NCBI GenBank assembly: GCA_910578345.1
Contig: CAJTRA010000026.1
Location: forward strand, 1 to 31,436
Reading direction: 5' to 3'
Source: an uncultured Lachnospiraceae bacterium
GTDB lineage: Bacteria; Bacillota; Clostridia; Lachnospirales; Lachnospiraceae
Length of the DNA stretch: 31,436 nt
Below, piece after piece: positions 1-6,878 of this stretch; position 1 is the stretch's first letter, and every line of letters starts with the position of its first letter. Under the pieces are notes generated by a model. That model searched no databases and had not been told where the DNA came from. It saw nothing but the letters and a program-made list of their open reading frames with translations. Made by a program: the position numbers and the translations under genes.

Positions 1-136
1 TGTGCGCCTTTCCGTCCCCCTTTGCCTGTCTGATAATGGCGGCGATCTGCTTCTTTTCCTCGCGGGTCAGTTTCCGCTTCGCCTTAGTTCCGGGGCTTTT
101 TCCCGGTGCGCCGCCTTTGGTTGGTTCCTTTGACAA
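1..136 (-). CDS. N-terminus of VirB4-like conjugal transfer ATPase (partial)
   Basis: This is the first 45 codons of a gene that runs off the left edge of the window. Read on the minus strand it begins at a TTG (134-136) with a strong ribosome binding site, AAAGGAGG, nine bases upstream, and overlaps the 3' end of the PrgI gene in another frame. The peptide is basic and low in complexity (MSKEPTKGGAPGK, then KRKLTREEKKQIAAII), the usual cytoplasmic lead-in of the large VirB4/TraE ATPases that follow prgI in Firmicutes conjugative elements. No catalytic motif lies inside the window, so the call depends on gene order and on the resemblance of this lead-in to CD1110-type VirB4 proteins. VirB4 ATPases power assembly of the type IV secretion channel. 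Confidence 0.55.
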   Translation of the reverse strand, partial: MSKEPTKGGAPGKSPGTKAKRKLTREEKKQIAAIIRQAKGDGKAH

Positions 137-400
137 TCGCTGATACCTCCTTTTCCAGTTTCCGCTGCTTCTCCAAGACAGCGTATAAGTTCTGTGTCTG
201 ATAGGGTCGCTCCTTTGGTCGGACAAACTTTGTCTGAATGATGTTCTTTATCACGACTTCAAGGGGCTGTCCGTGCTTCTCGTACATTGCCATGAGGAAG
301 CAGGGTAGCATGACGACGATCATCACAAATGCCGCCGCGCTGGTTCCCGCGCTGTCCTTCAGCAAGAAAAAAAGCGGCAAGCCGATAATGATCAGCCCCT
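84..400 (-). pseudogene. PrgI family conjugation protein, 5' end removed by IS
   Basis: The reading frame shows the core of the PrgI family, small membrane proteins of type IV secretion in Gram-positive conjugative elements. A hydrophobic stretch around PLFFLLKDSAGTSAAAFV continues through MIVVMLPCFLMAMYEKHGQP, and a basic tail (FVRPKERPYQTQNLYAVLE) follows. The frame stays open upstream of the first usable codon (TTG at 380) right up to the IS boundary at 400/401, with hydrophobic residues LIIIG coded there. The IS has therefore replaced the true start and the first membrane segment. Family members are usually about 120 to 140 residues, so roughly 20 to 40 residues are missing. It overlaps the downstream VirB4-like start, the normal arrangement for this operon. 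The truncated product is unlikely to work. Confidence 0.75.
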
Positions 401-413
401 TGTCAAGTAGACA
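401..413 (+). repeat. IS3 left inverted repeat
   Basis: TGTCAAGTAGACA pairs with 2145-2157 as an inverted repeat with two mismatches. It abuts the truncated prgI frame. Confidence 0.65.
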
Positions 414-469
414 GCTTAAATATCTAAAATAAAGTGCCGGGAATGGCCACGCTGATATATGTGGTCATT

Positions 470-1435
470 CTACGCACACCATTTTTCCTTATATTTCTCA
501 ATGCGTTTGTTTGGGGGAATGGGGTATTCTATCGGATGGTCTGATGCCAGTGCTTCATTCCGCACTTCGAGCGGTGTTTTGCAATGGTATCTGTCCTGCG
601 GACGTTCCTCGCTATAAAACCTCATATAATCTCTTATGGCGTGCTTCAATGAAGCTTCGTCAGTTATTTCATACATTTGATACATTTCTGACTTGATAAT
701 ACCCCATAAGCCTTCTGCGGGGCCGTTGTCAATACAATGTCCAACCCTGGACATGGATGGCTCCATCTGCCGCGCCTTCAGCTTTTCCTGGAACACCCTG
801 CCCGTATACTGGTATCCCCTGTCACTGTGAAAAATAGGTTTCGCATCTGGATTTGCGGCGATTGCCTTGTCAAACGTCCTGAATACGAGCCTGTTGTCAT
901 TTCGGCCGCTAATGACATAAGAGACCGGATACCTGTCGTATAAGTCCAGAATCATGCTTAAATACAGTTTGCCTTTTCCACCCGGGATCTTGAATTCTGT
1001 TACATCGGTTGACCACTTTTGGTTAGGCGCCGTTGCATAGAAATCTCTGCTGAGTTTATTTTCTGCCATCGTCTGCGGTGCGTAAGGGCTGTATTTTTTC
1101 TTTTTCTTCCTGATCACAGAATGGATTCTCAGTTTTTTCATGATCCTATGAACCCTGTTTTTGCTGTATGTCGTATGGTTGAAATGATTAATCCATGATG
1201 TCATTCTCCGGTAGCCTAAAATATGGCGGAAACGTTCATCGTACTCCCTGATCAGCCCCGCCAGTTTTATGTTTTCCTGCTCCTGCACCGGGATTTCCCG
1301 GTGCGTCCATTTGTAATAAGTCGCTCTGGAAACTTCAAGCTGCCGGCACATCCATCCGATGCCCCAGCCCTTTGTTTCATGGAAATGTCTTATTGCCAGG
1401 TACTTTGATTCATAACGCAGTTTCCCAAGCCTCAC
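470..1435 (-). CDS. IS3-family transposase OrfB, DDE integrase domain
   Basis: This is the catalytic half of the IS3/IS150-type transposase. An N-terminal HTH-like region (EVSRATYYKW) is followed by the rve integrase core. The DDE residues are visible as WSTDVTEF (first Asp), HSDRGYQYT (second Asp) and the Glu in NGPAEGLWGIIKSEMY. The C-terminal YNxxRP-like motif appears as YSEERPQ. Translation as a separate frame would begin at a GTG (1433-1435) that overlaps the OrfA stop. The frame lies at -1 relative to OrfA, and the region upstream is open, so the active protein is probably the OrfAB fusion made by frameshifting. At 321 residues with no internal stop, it looks intact. Confidence 0.93.
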   Translation of the reverse strand: MRLGKLRYESKYLAIRHFHETKGWGIGWMCRQLEVSRATYYKWTHREIPVQEQENIKLAGLIREYDERFRHILGYRRMTSWINHFNHTTYSKNRVHRIMKKLRIHSVIRKKKKKYSPYAPQTMAENKLSRDFYATAPNQKWSTDVTEFKIPGGKGKLYLSMILDLYDRYPVSYVISGRNDNRLVFRTFDKAIAANPDAKPIFHSDRGYQYTGRVFQEKLKARQMEPSMSRVGHCIDNGPAEGLWGIIKSEMYQMYEITDEASLKHAIRDYMRFYSEERPQDRYHCKTPLEVRNEALASDHPIEYPIPPNKRIEKYKEKWCA

Positions 1436-2106
1436 ATCCTTTCGAATTCTTTCACTTTTTTTAACAGTTCAACTGCCATGTCCTTTTCTTCCAACTGGCG
1501 TTTTAAACGTAGATTTTCACGCCTTAAGCGTTCCAGCTCATCTACTTCATCATCTGTTTTGTGGCGTCCCCGCCTGTCTGTTAACCCGCCTTCACCACTG
1601 GCCTCATATTTTTTTACCCAGGAATAAACCTGGCTGTAGGAAACTTCGTAAACACTGGCAGCCCCCTTGTAATCATGGTTATGGTTCAGGCAATAAGTAA
1701 CGATTTCCCTGCGTTCCTCAATGGTTGTTTTTCTTCTCGCTGCTGCCATATAGACCTCCCTTTTCGGACTGTAGTCCTCAAGTTCGCTATCGGCATTATA
1801 ACACTGAATCCAACGCCTGAGTACCTCACGTGAAGATATGTTGTATTTTGCAACAACATTGTCCACACTCCCTTCTCCTGACAGGACTGCTTCCACACAC
1901 ATCTTTTTGAAATCTGAAGAATATGAGCAATTGCCGGGATGCTTTATGAATGCAACGATGCCATAAAGCCTGTATTTGGCAACCCATTGCTGCAATGTTG
2001 TTTTCCCTATGCCATATTTTTCTGCAAGAAAAGGATAGGAGCTTCCGTCAAGGTATTCCTGTGAAACCTTTGCACGGAATTCTGGCGTATGTGGTGATTT
2101 AGCCAT
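1432..2106 (-). CDS. IS3-family transposase OrfA, helix-turn-helix
   Basis: This is the DNA-binding half of the IS transposase, which recognises the element ends. At 224 residues it is longer than classic IS3 OrfA (about 100) and resembles the IS150-type OrfA with repeated helix-turn-helix units. They can be seen near the start (FLAEKYGIGKTTLQQWVAKY), in the middle (VVAKYNISSREVLRRWIQCY) and again later (YEVSYSQVYSWVKKYEASG). The C-terminus is a leucine-rich coiled coil (LERLRRENLRLKRQLEEKD), typical for OrfA dimerisation, which ends just before the slippery A7 run. The frame is intact. The IS shows no passenger gene. Confidence 0.9.
   Translation of the reverse strand: MAKSPHTPEFRAKVSQEYLDGSSYPFLAEKYGIGKTTLQQWVAKYRLYGIVAFIKHPGNCSYSSDFKKMCVEAVLSGEGSVDNVVAKYNISSREVLRRWIQCYNADSELEDYSPKREVYMAAARRKTTIEERREIVTYCLNHNHDYKGAASVYEVSYSQVYSWVKKYEASGEGGLTDRRGRHKTDDEVDELERLRRENLRLKRQLEEKDMAVELLKKVKEFERM
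1456..1462 (-). other. Probable -1 frameshift slippery run (A7)
   Basis: On the minus strand, seven adenines lie near the end of OrfA, read as TTA AAA AAA GTG in the OrfA frame. A slip of one base backwards leads into codons that stay open and join OrfB in frame. This is the standard way IS3-family elements make the OrfAB transposase. A downstream stimulatory hairpin was not established. Confidence 0.6.
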
Positions 2107-2144
2107 ATAAAAATACCTCCTAAGTAGATTTTTGTTATTTTTAT

Positions 2145-2157
2145 TGTCTACTTAAGA
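2145..2157 (-). repeat. IS3 right inverted repeat
   Basis: Read on the minus strand this is TCTTAAGTAGACA, matching the left tip at 11 of 13 positions. The second base is C rather than the G expected for a TG tip, so this end may be mutated or the exact boundary may differ slightly. Confidence 0.55.
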
Positions 2158-2179
2158 GGTATCATATCATATGATACCT
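2157..2179. repeat. Short palindrome at IS-prophage junction
   Basis: Perfect 9-bp arms AGGTATCAT and ATGATACCT are separated by five bases, between the IS tip and the end of the endolysin gene. It lies just downstream of the lysis operon in the direction of transcription, where a terminator would be expected, but no run of T follows on the minus strand. It may be a terminator stem whose T-tract was cut away by the IS, or a protein site. Confidence 0.45.
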
Positions 2180-2193
2180 ACCGCCTCTTTATA

Positions 2194-3420
2194 CTATACT
2201 TTGTACAGGTTGATCTCAGATATAACACCCATCTTTTCCAGTCTGCTCTGCAGTGTTTTTGCATTGTTCAGGCTCTTGTATGCGCCAGCCTGAATGATCC
2301 ATAGCTGCCCATCTGGCGCGATTTCGTCCGGTTGCGACGTCGCAACGTCTGTCTTAATTATCCGATTGAGTAATTGTACGATATGATCCCCATAGCTGTC
2401 CTTTGCCGCTCTGGCCGATGCAAGGTCGGGATATCCGCTAAATCCAGGCACCGCCCATTTCCCGGAAAGTCGCTCAAATGTTGGCACACATCCCTTTTGT
2501 ACATACCTGTACCGCGGGTCCACGCAGGCTTGCACAAGCGGCTCTGTAGTCGCATATGCTTTGAGGTGCTGTATCTGCGCCCGGATCCCGGTGCGGTCAT
2601 CCGCAAATGTCAGCCCTGGCACCCCGCCGGTCGCTCCCAAGCCGGCATAATTATGCTGTCCGGGCTGTACATCGCCGCCGAACTTAAAATATCCCGTCTC
2701 GATCAGTGCTTGACAAAACGCGCCGTCGCCGCGCACTCCCTCTTTTGCCCCCTCATCAAGAAAAATAGACGCAAGGTGCAGATATCCTACCGCACGTGGA
2801 TTTACAGATAGTAAATGCTCGTTTAGCTGCTTTGCCGTTGCAACACTGCTGCCCATGATCGCCGTCTCACCGTCCGCGACCACAGGAATGACAATATTAT
2901 CAAGTAAGGCATCACAAATTGCTTTTGCCATCGAATCCGCGCCGCCTGCCTCCCTGTATGTATCTATGTCTACTACATTGTCACAAAAGCAGCACTCGAT
3001 CAGCATAGATTTTGCTTTTGTCTTTCTGATCACATACAATCCCGATCCGGCCTTGACACCGCGGTCTGTAAAGCCCAGATCCGCGATATTCGCGCATACG
3101 TCAATTGCATCTTGATACTGCCTGCCCTCATATGTATAGACCTCAACACCATGCCCCTCATGACTCTTAGATGCATTAAAGTGTATGCTAATAAACCAGT
3201 CAAGATCGCGCATATTAGCAAGCGCAACAGCAGCTGCTAAATATTCCTGCTGCGTATTTGCCTGATCAATCGTACAGTCGATCACAGTAACGCCGGCTGA
3301 CCGGAGCAGGCTCATGAGGGCCTGTCCTACCAGCCTTGTATGCTCACTCTCCTTGATGATTCCAACGGCGCCATAACCGGCGCCGCTGGCTGTATGACCA
3401 CAGTTAATTCCTACTGTCAT
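2194..3420 (-). CDS. Phage endolysin: amidase, glucosaminidase-like and SPOR domains
   Basis: This is the lysis enzyme that cuts host peptidoglycan at the end of infection. Residues 1-170 are an N-acetylmuramoyl-L-alanine amidase of the Amidase_3 type. The zinc and catalytic residues are visible: His9 (NCGHT), Glu24 (KESEHT), His80 (SIHFNAS) and Glu142 (MLIECCF). Residues of about 190-340 resemble a glucosaminidase domain, with a candidate catalytic Glu in QALIETGYF and the patch HNYAGLGATGG. The last 40 residues match a SPOR-type peptidoglycan-binding repeat (WIIQAGAYKSLNNAKTLQ). It is the last gene of the lysis cassette and its start lies next to the holin stop. With two hydrolase-like domains and a SPOR tail, it is larger than simple amidase endolysins. 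Amidase is secure; the middle domain is less so. Confidence 0.9.
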   Translation of the reverse strand: MTVGINCGHTASGAGYGAVGIIKESEHTRLVGQALMSLLRSAGVTVIDCTIDQANTQQEYLAAAVALANMRDLDWFISIHFNASKSHEGHGVEVYTYEGRQYQDAIDVCANIADLGFTDRGVKAGSGLYVIRKTKAKSMLIECCFCDNVVDIDTYREAGGADSMAKAICDALLDNIVIPVVADGETAIMGSSVATAKQLNEHLLSVNPRAVGYLHLASIFLDEGAKEGVRGDGAFCQALIETGYFKFGGDVQPGQHNYAGLGATGGVPGLTFADDRTGIRAQIQHLKAYATTEPLVQACVDPRYRYVQKGCVPTFERLSGKWAVPGFSGYPDLASARAAKDSYGDHIVQLLNRIIKTDVATSQPDEIAPDGQLWIIQAGAYKSLNNAKTLQSRLEKMGVISEINLYKV

Positions 3421-3424
3421 AATG

Positions 3425-3628
3425 TCACGCTTCCAGTTCCGGCAGTCCTGCAGTAGATGTAAGCAAGCTAAGCACCCCAGCTAATGCTGCTGCAGATCCA
3501 ACAACGATCCAGTTGACCTCACCCATAACCGCCGCAGTCCCGATCGTTGCCACTGCGGTCTGTGCCATTGTCTTAACCGCCCTAACGCCTGCTGCCTTAA
3601 TCCATCTGTTCCAGTATCCGTTTTTCAT
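3425..3628 (-). CDS. Holin, r1t-like
   Basis: This small membrane protein of 67 residues probably forms the lesions that trigger host lysis and let the endolysin reach the wall. A basic N-terminus (MKNGYWNRWIKAAGVRA) is followed by two hydrophobic segments, about residues 19-35 and 38-60, with a short tail LPELEA. The pattern TMAQTAVATIGTAAV near WIVVGSAAALAGVLSLLTS resembles the r1t holin family. It has a clear ribosome binding site, AAGGAGG, seven bases before the ATG. It sits between the XhlA-like gene and the endolysin, the standard lysis-cassette order. Confidence 0.85.
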   Translation of the reverse strand: MKNGYWNRWIKAAGVRAVKTMAQTAVATIGTAAVMGEVNWIVVGSAAALAGVLSLLTSTAGLPELEA

Positions 3629-3640
3629 CGTTTTTCCTCC

Positions 3641-3913
3641 TTATAATCCCATATGTAGCACCGCGAGTGCCGCGGCTATTACTGCTGATATGACTGCAGA
3701 GATCGCTGCCCCTACTGTTGTCCGTCCAAGCCATTTATTGCGATCCCGAAGCTCGTCGATGTCCCTCTGCTGTTGCTCTGTCTGCTCCTGCAGATGAATG
3801 ATATCCCGCTGATTATCATAGATCTGCTTCTTGCTGCTATCCCAACTTTCCAGTTTAGTTTCTATTTTGATCAGCCGATCTAAAACCTCCCTCTGGAATT
3901 CATCATTCGGCAT
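3641..3913 (-). CDS. XhlA-family lysis protein
   Basis: This 90-residue protein is of the haemolysin XhlA type, which in Bacillus PBSX-like phages acts with the holin in lysis. The first 60 residues are a charged coiled coil (DRLIKIETKLESWDSSKK onward, then QEQTEQQQRDIDELRDRN). A single C-terminal transmembrane helix follows (TVGAAISAVISAVIAAALAV). A purine-rich ribosome binding site lies just before the ATG. The cassette order XhlA, holin, amidase supports the call. Confidence 0.85.
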   Translation of the reverse strand: MPNDEFQREVLDRLIKIETKLESWDSSKKQIYDNQRDIIHLQEQTEQQQRDIDELRDRNKWLGRTTVGAAISAVISAVIAAALAVLHMGL

Positions 3914-3978
3914 GGTTCATCCCCTTCCCTTTTCATACTGCCGGTGGCTAAAAGACTGCCGGTGCACGATTGTTTGCC

Positions 3979-4107
3979 CTATTCTGCAGCCAGATCAGCA
4001 ACTTCCATGTCAATCAAGACATCTCTGACCTGCTCTTTAAGCTTAGCCGGCACGTCAGAATAATCCTTCTTGCCCTTGACGATCAGCAACGCATAAACGA
4101 TTGCCAT
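3979..4107 (-). CDS. CD1375-like small phage protein
   Basis: A 42-residue protein beginning MAIVYALLIVKGKKDYSDV and ending DMEVADLAAE resembles the short CD1375-type proteins found just upstream of lysis genes in clostridial phages. A longer frame starts at 4161, but the internal ATG at 4107 has a strong purine-rich binding site (GGGGAGGGGG) at the right spacing and begins with the family's usual MAIVYA sequence, so I chose it. The role is unknown. In other phages the gene sits between the tail fibre and the holin, as here. Confidence 0.65.
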   Translation of the reverse strand: MAIVYALLIVKGKKDYSDVPAKLKEQVRDVLIDMEVADLAAE

Positions 4108-4160
4108 ATCTTCCACCCCCTCCCCAACTAAAAAATAGAGCAATATCTTAAGCAGGATCA

Positions 4161-4544
4161 TCAGTTACCACCTGCAAACCCTTCGATCATCTCGTATGTT
4201 TCTGCCAGCCCCATCTGAGTCCCCGTCAGCTCTTCTTTCAAGGAATTGATCTCATCCCGTAGCAATTCGGCTTCCGTTTTCTCGCGTAGCTGGAAACATG
4301 TGAGAATCGTGCCATCTGGCTGAATTGTTGATGTTTCACTGTCAAGCAGAATGTTGTCATATGTTCCAGTGACAATGCCGCCTTCATTTTTAATCTGGAT
4401 GTTTTTCAGATTTTCGGAAGTCAGCATGTCCCATGTTTCCAACATTTCAGATTTTGTAGCTGATAAAACCTTCATGTCTGAAAGTGATGATCCACTTTCG
4501 ATTGCAATTTCTACGTTGTTGCTTAAGATTAGTTTGTCTTTCAT
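4161..4544 (-). CDS. Hypothetical phage protein after the tail fibre
   Basis: This 127-residue protein belongs to no family I can name with confidence. The first 80 residues look beta-rich (short alternating hydrophobic stretches). The last 35 form a probable coiled coil (TEAELLRDEINSLKEELTG) ending in GFAGGN. It has a ribosome binding site (GGAGAAAGG) before the ATG. The position between the tail-fibre module and the lysis genes suggests a tail-tip accessory protein or fibre chaperone, which is inference from context. It lies immediately outside the possible invertible segment, so its transcript would be reached through that segment. Confidence 0.6.
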   Translation of the reverse strand: MKDKLILSNNVEIAIESGSSLSDMKVLSATKSEMLETWDMLTSENLKNIQIKNEGGIVTGTYDNILLDSETSTIQPDGTILTCFQLREKTEAELLRDEINSLKEELTGTQMGLAETYEMIEGFAGGN

Positions 4545-4615
4545 AATATTCCTTTCTCCGTCCTTGCCGGGCTAATATATTTATAAGTTTCTTTTGTTTA
4601 CCGCTCCCCTGCTGC

Positions 4616-4631
4616 ATTAAATGATAAATTA
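4616..4631 (+). repeat. Inverted repeat, left copy (candidate crossover site)
   Basis: ATTAAATGATAAATTA on the plus strand matches the minus-strand sequence at 5464-5449 at 15 of 16 positions, including 12 in a row. Both copies are read in the same codon phase (TTA AAT GAT). Confidence 0.6.
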
Positions 4632-4985
4632 ACGTCTGGGCTAGGTGGCTGTACTTTTGGGCTTACCGTGGATGGCAAGCCCGGCTGGAAGGATGGTGCG
4701 GATACAGTGCACCCTTTTAAAAATGTAGAAATATTACACATCGAAAATCATAAAGGTACGTACAAAAATGTTACGATTAATTTTGAAAATAAGGCACAAA
4801 AAGAAATCTTGTTATGTTATGGGATAGTTCCTACTAACAGTGGACAGTATTTCTTTTGTGATTTTGTCCATGATATTAAATATGGCATCCAGTCTATATC
4901 AAAAACAGATGAATCCATAATAATTGTAAGGCCTAATAGTTCTACTTCTAGTATCCTATATGATGTGTTCATCGCATTAGCGTGA
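4616..4985 (+). other. Silent alternative C-terminal module for the tail fibre
   Basis: This is an open plus-strand frame in a region where every other phage gene is on the minus strand. It is open from 4587 but has no ATG, GTG or TTG before 4668 and no ribosome binding site, so it does not look like a free-standing gene. Its beginning, ALNDKL then TVDGKPGWKDGADTVHPF, lines up with the minus-strand fibre gene (ELNDNL then VVNGEPYVKVGADPARPF). The rest differs and is beta-rich, ending at a TGA 28 bases from the convergent end of the fibre gene. Inverting 4616-5464 would join it in frame to the fibre N-terminus. I read it as an unexpressed alternative tip. A dead remnant of an old rearrangement is the other possibility. 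Confidence 0.6.
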
Positions 4986-5013
4986 TACCATGGAAGCCTT
5001 GAGATATACGTAT

Positions 5014-5796
5014 TCATGATCGATCAAGCACAATCATATGTTGCGCATATCCAGCCGCCAGCGTGGGGGTTGTTATAGATACGCAAAAAGTATCTCCTAT
5101 TTTTAGAGTAATGGATGTTTCGATAATGGCTGGTACATAATTTAAGTCACAGATCTTATTTTCAACGCCGTTAATGATAGTTTTAACGGTAGCTGTATGC
5201 CCACCGCCTTTAGTATTTCCAGCGATCCGTAGTGTATAGGTTCCGGCTCTTTTGCATGTCAATGTGTTTCCATTGACTGTGAAATTATTATGCTGTACCA
5301 GTTTTAATACCGCGCCGGCTTTATATGATACATCTCGTTCTGTCTGAAAGATCGCGTATGCGGGAGAGTTAAAAGGGCGCGCTGGATCTGCACCTACCTT
5401 TACATATGGCTCACCATTTACAACTGTAAATGCGATCTGCCCATGGGCTAAATTATCATTTAATTCGCTGACCATCTGCTTCACGGCCAGCGCACCAGCC
5501 GCCTTACCCGGCGTTGTGTTCGCTTCGATCGTCTCTTTTGAGTCTAAAATATCTACTTGTTCCCCACTGCCGCCGGACTGTGCCGCCTCATTGATCGCAG
5601 CCACAAGGCTGCCTTTTTCATTCGTCTGCAGATTTTTCAGATCGCCGACCTTAAGCCCTTTCCCAACTTCTGCTGTCAGTGTCTCCTGCGTAACTGCCCT
5701 CGTTCCGGATCCGTCGCCCATCTCCACGATATACGTGCTTCTCTCTGGTATCTCAGTAGTTTTTTCAAGACCTGCGATAGGTTGTGCAATACTCAT
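5014..5796 (-). CDS. Tail fibre / receptor-binding protein
   Basis: This 260-residue protein is a probable tail-tip fibre. The N-terminal 110 residues form a short structured region (MSIAQPIAGLEKTTEIPERS, then GDLKNLQTNEKGSLVAAINE, a motif common in phage fibre stalks). From residue 111 (ELNDNL) the protein changes to a beta-rich module that ends TLAAGYAQHMIVLDRS, probably the receptor-facing tip. The boundary coincides with the inverted repeat at 5449-5464. The gene follows the baseplate genes and has a GGAGG-type binding site upstream. The role in host recognition is inferred from position and architecture, and no binding residues can be named. Confidence 0.7.
   Translation of the reverse strand: MSIAQPIAGLEKTTEIPERSTYIVEMGDGSGTRAVTQETLTAEVGKGLKVGDLKNLQTNEKGSLVAAINEAAQSGGSGEQVDILDSKETIEANTTPGKAAGALAVKQMVSELNDNLAHGQIAFTVVNGEPYVKVGADPARPFNSPAYAIFQTERDVSYKAGAVLKLVQHNNFTVNGNTLTCKRAGTYTLRIAGNTKGGGHTATVKTIINGVENKICDLNYVPAIIETSITLKIGDTFCVSITTPTLAAGYAQHMIVLDRS
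5449..5464 (-). repeat. Inverted repeat, right copy (candidate crossover site)
   Basis: ATTAAATGATAATTTA read on the minus strand, inside the tail-fibre gene at codons for LNDNL. It is the partner of 4616-4631 and bounds the possible invertible segment. Confidence 0.6.
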
Positions 5797-5827
5797 CCTC
5801 TCTTTTTCCTCCTTTTTAAATATATTT

Positions 5828-6874
5828 TTAGTTGCATTTACAAATAGGTCTGCTACTCAGTAGTGGCCTGCCCATGCTGTCAACGATATAATTCCCGCTA
5901 TCAGTGAGCAATCTTGCCATCACGTTACCAGACAGCAACATTTCCTGCATTTCTTCGATCTCTCCCCGCAGTTCATTAATGATAGTCAGTAACTCCCCAG
6001 GGGCATCTTCTCCTAAGATATCCTTCATCTGCTGTACCCACGCTAGGAATTCTGCTTCATTCTCATTCCGAAACCTGATCAGTTGTTCTGTGATAGCCGC
6101 AAGATCTGTATCACCTTTTTCCTGAAGCTTGCTGAGATATTCTATGAGGTCAGCATTATATTGCTCATGTAGCTCCTGCGCCTGCTCAGACAAAGTATTA
6201 TAAAATCTGGTTACGTTAGCAAAAAATTCATCGTATGATTTCTGCGCCATCTGGCAAAATTCTTCATAGCTTGTGTTCGATTTTTGGACAAATTCTTTAT
6301 AAAATGCGTTCAACTGCGTAAAAAACACGGCGGTGTCAAGATGGTCGATCAGCTGAGTGATATAGCCGCAAACGGAACTATCTGCCCGCGTATCTGTAAT
6401 GTTGCTCTGCATAATCATCTTCTGCCCCGCAGAAAGCCGGATGTCGGCTAAGCAAAGTTCATAATAATCCCCAGAGGCAGGACGTAGTAAGCCGGGCGGT
6501 ACAGGATTAGCCGCTTCCTCCCCGGTCTTTATAATGATCTCTACCATACGCTGCAGGTAATTGCAACGCATAACTACCCTGTCAATACGGCTGTATTGCT
6601 GTGGCGCTGCCTCTATCGTCAGGAAAGAAACTTCATTGTCATAACAGAAGTGCCCCCTGACCATACCAAAACCCGGATCAAGCTCAAGATTCAGGCCGCT
6701 TCCTGCCGCCCGCACTCGGAAATTCGTGGAAGGTCTGGCGAGTACGCCATCACTGACCAAACTTGCAAGCAGTAACGCAAATAAATCCGAAAGTTCTGCT
6801 CTGTCAAAAATCGGCATCCCCTCATCATTCACACCTATGATCTCTGAATCAAAATATCCATATCGTAAAGCCAT
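5828..6874 (-). CDS. Phage tail-tip / baseplate structural protein
   Basis: This 348-residue structural protein starts MALRYGYFDSEIIGVNDEG. The ATG at 6874 follows AAGGAG and lies just after the stop of the Gp37-like gene. A longer frame reaching 6934 would overlap that gene by 56 bases and is less likely. Residues 1-170 look like a beta-rich baseplate-attachment domain (PGFGMVRGHFCYDNEV, RIDRVVMRCNY). Residues of about 180-300 are helical with repeated FY-rich coils (YKEFVQKSNTSYEEF, YDEFFANVTRFYNTL). This pattern is common in the protein that connects the siphovirus baseplate to the fibre. The neighbours are the Gp37-like protein and the fibre. Confidence 0.7.
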   Translation of the reverse strand: MALRYGYFDSEIIGVNDEGMPIFDRAELSDLFALLLASLVSDGVLARPSTNFRVRAAGSGLNLELDPGFGMVRGHFCYDNEVSFLTIEAAPQQYSRIDRVVMRCNYLQRMVEIIIKTGEEAANPVPPGLLRPASGDYYELCLADIRLSAGQKMIMQSNITDTRADSSVCGYITQLIDHLDTAVFFTQLNAFYKEFVQKSNTSYEEFCQMAQKSYDEFFANVTRFYNTLSEQAQELHEQYNADLIEYLSKLQEKGDTDLAAITEQLIRFRNENEAEFLAWVQQMKDILGEDAPGELLTIINELRGEIEEMQEMLLSGNVMARLLTDSGNYIVDSMGRPLLSSRPICKCN

Positions 6875-6878
6875 ACCA

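Larger units (their letters stand above)
401..2157 (-). mobile_element. IS3-family insertion sequence (IS150-like)
   Basis: An insertion sequence of about 1.76 kb carries two overlapping transposase frames on the minus strand. Its tips are imperfect 13-bp inverted repeats, TGTCAAGTAGACA at 401-413 and, read inward, TCTTAAGTAGACA at 2157-2145 (11 of 13 match). The three bases outside each end (CCT on the left, GGT on the right) do not match, so no target duplication is seen. The left flank is conjugative-element DNA and the right flank is phage DNA, so the IS marks the joint between two different mobile elements. The outer boundaries are my estimate from the repeats and may be off by a few bases. 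Confidence 0.8.

Noticed and set aside
3925..3975. Direct repeat CTGCCGGTG in the gap before the XhlA gene
   Set aside because: Two nine-base copies in a short gap are too little to support a regulatory or recombination site.
4616..5464. Diversity-generating retroelement acting on the tail fibre
   Set aside because: No reverse transcriptase, accessory gene or template/variable repeat pair with adenine-specific changes was seen; an inversion explains the opposite-strand cassette better.
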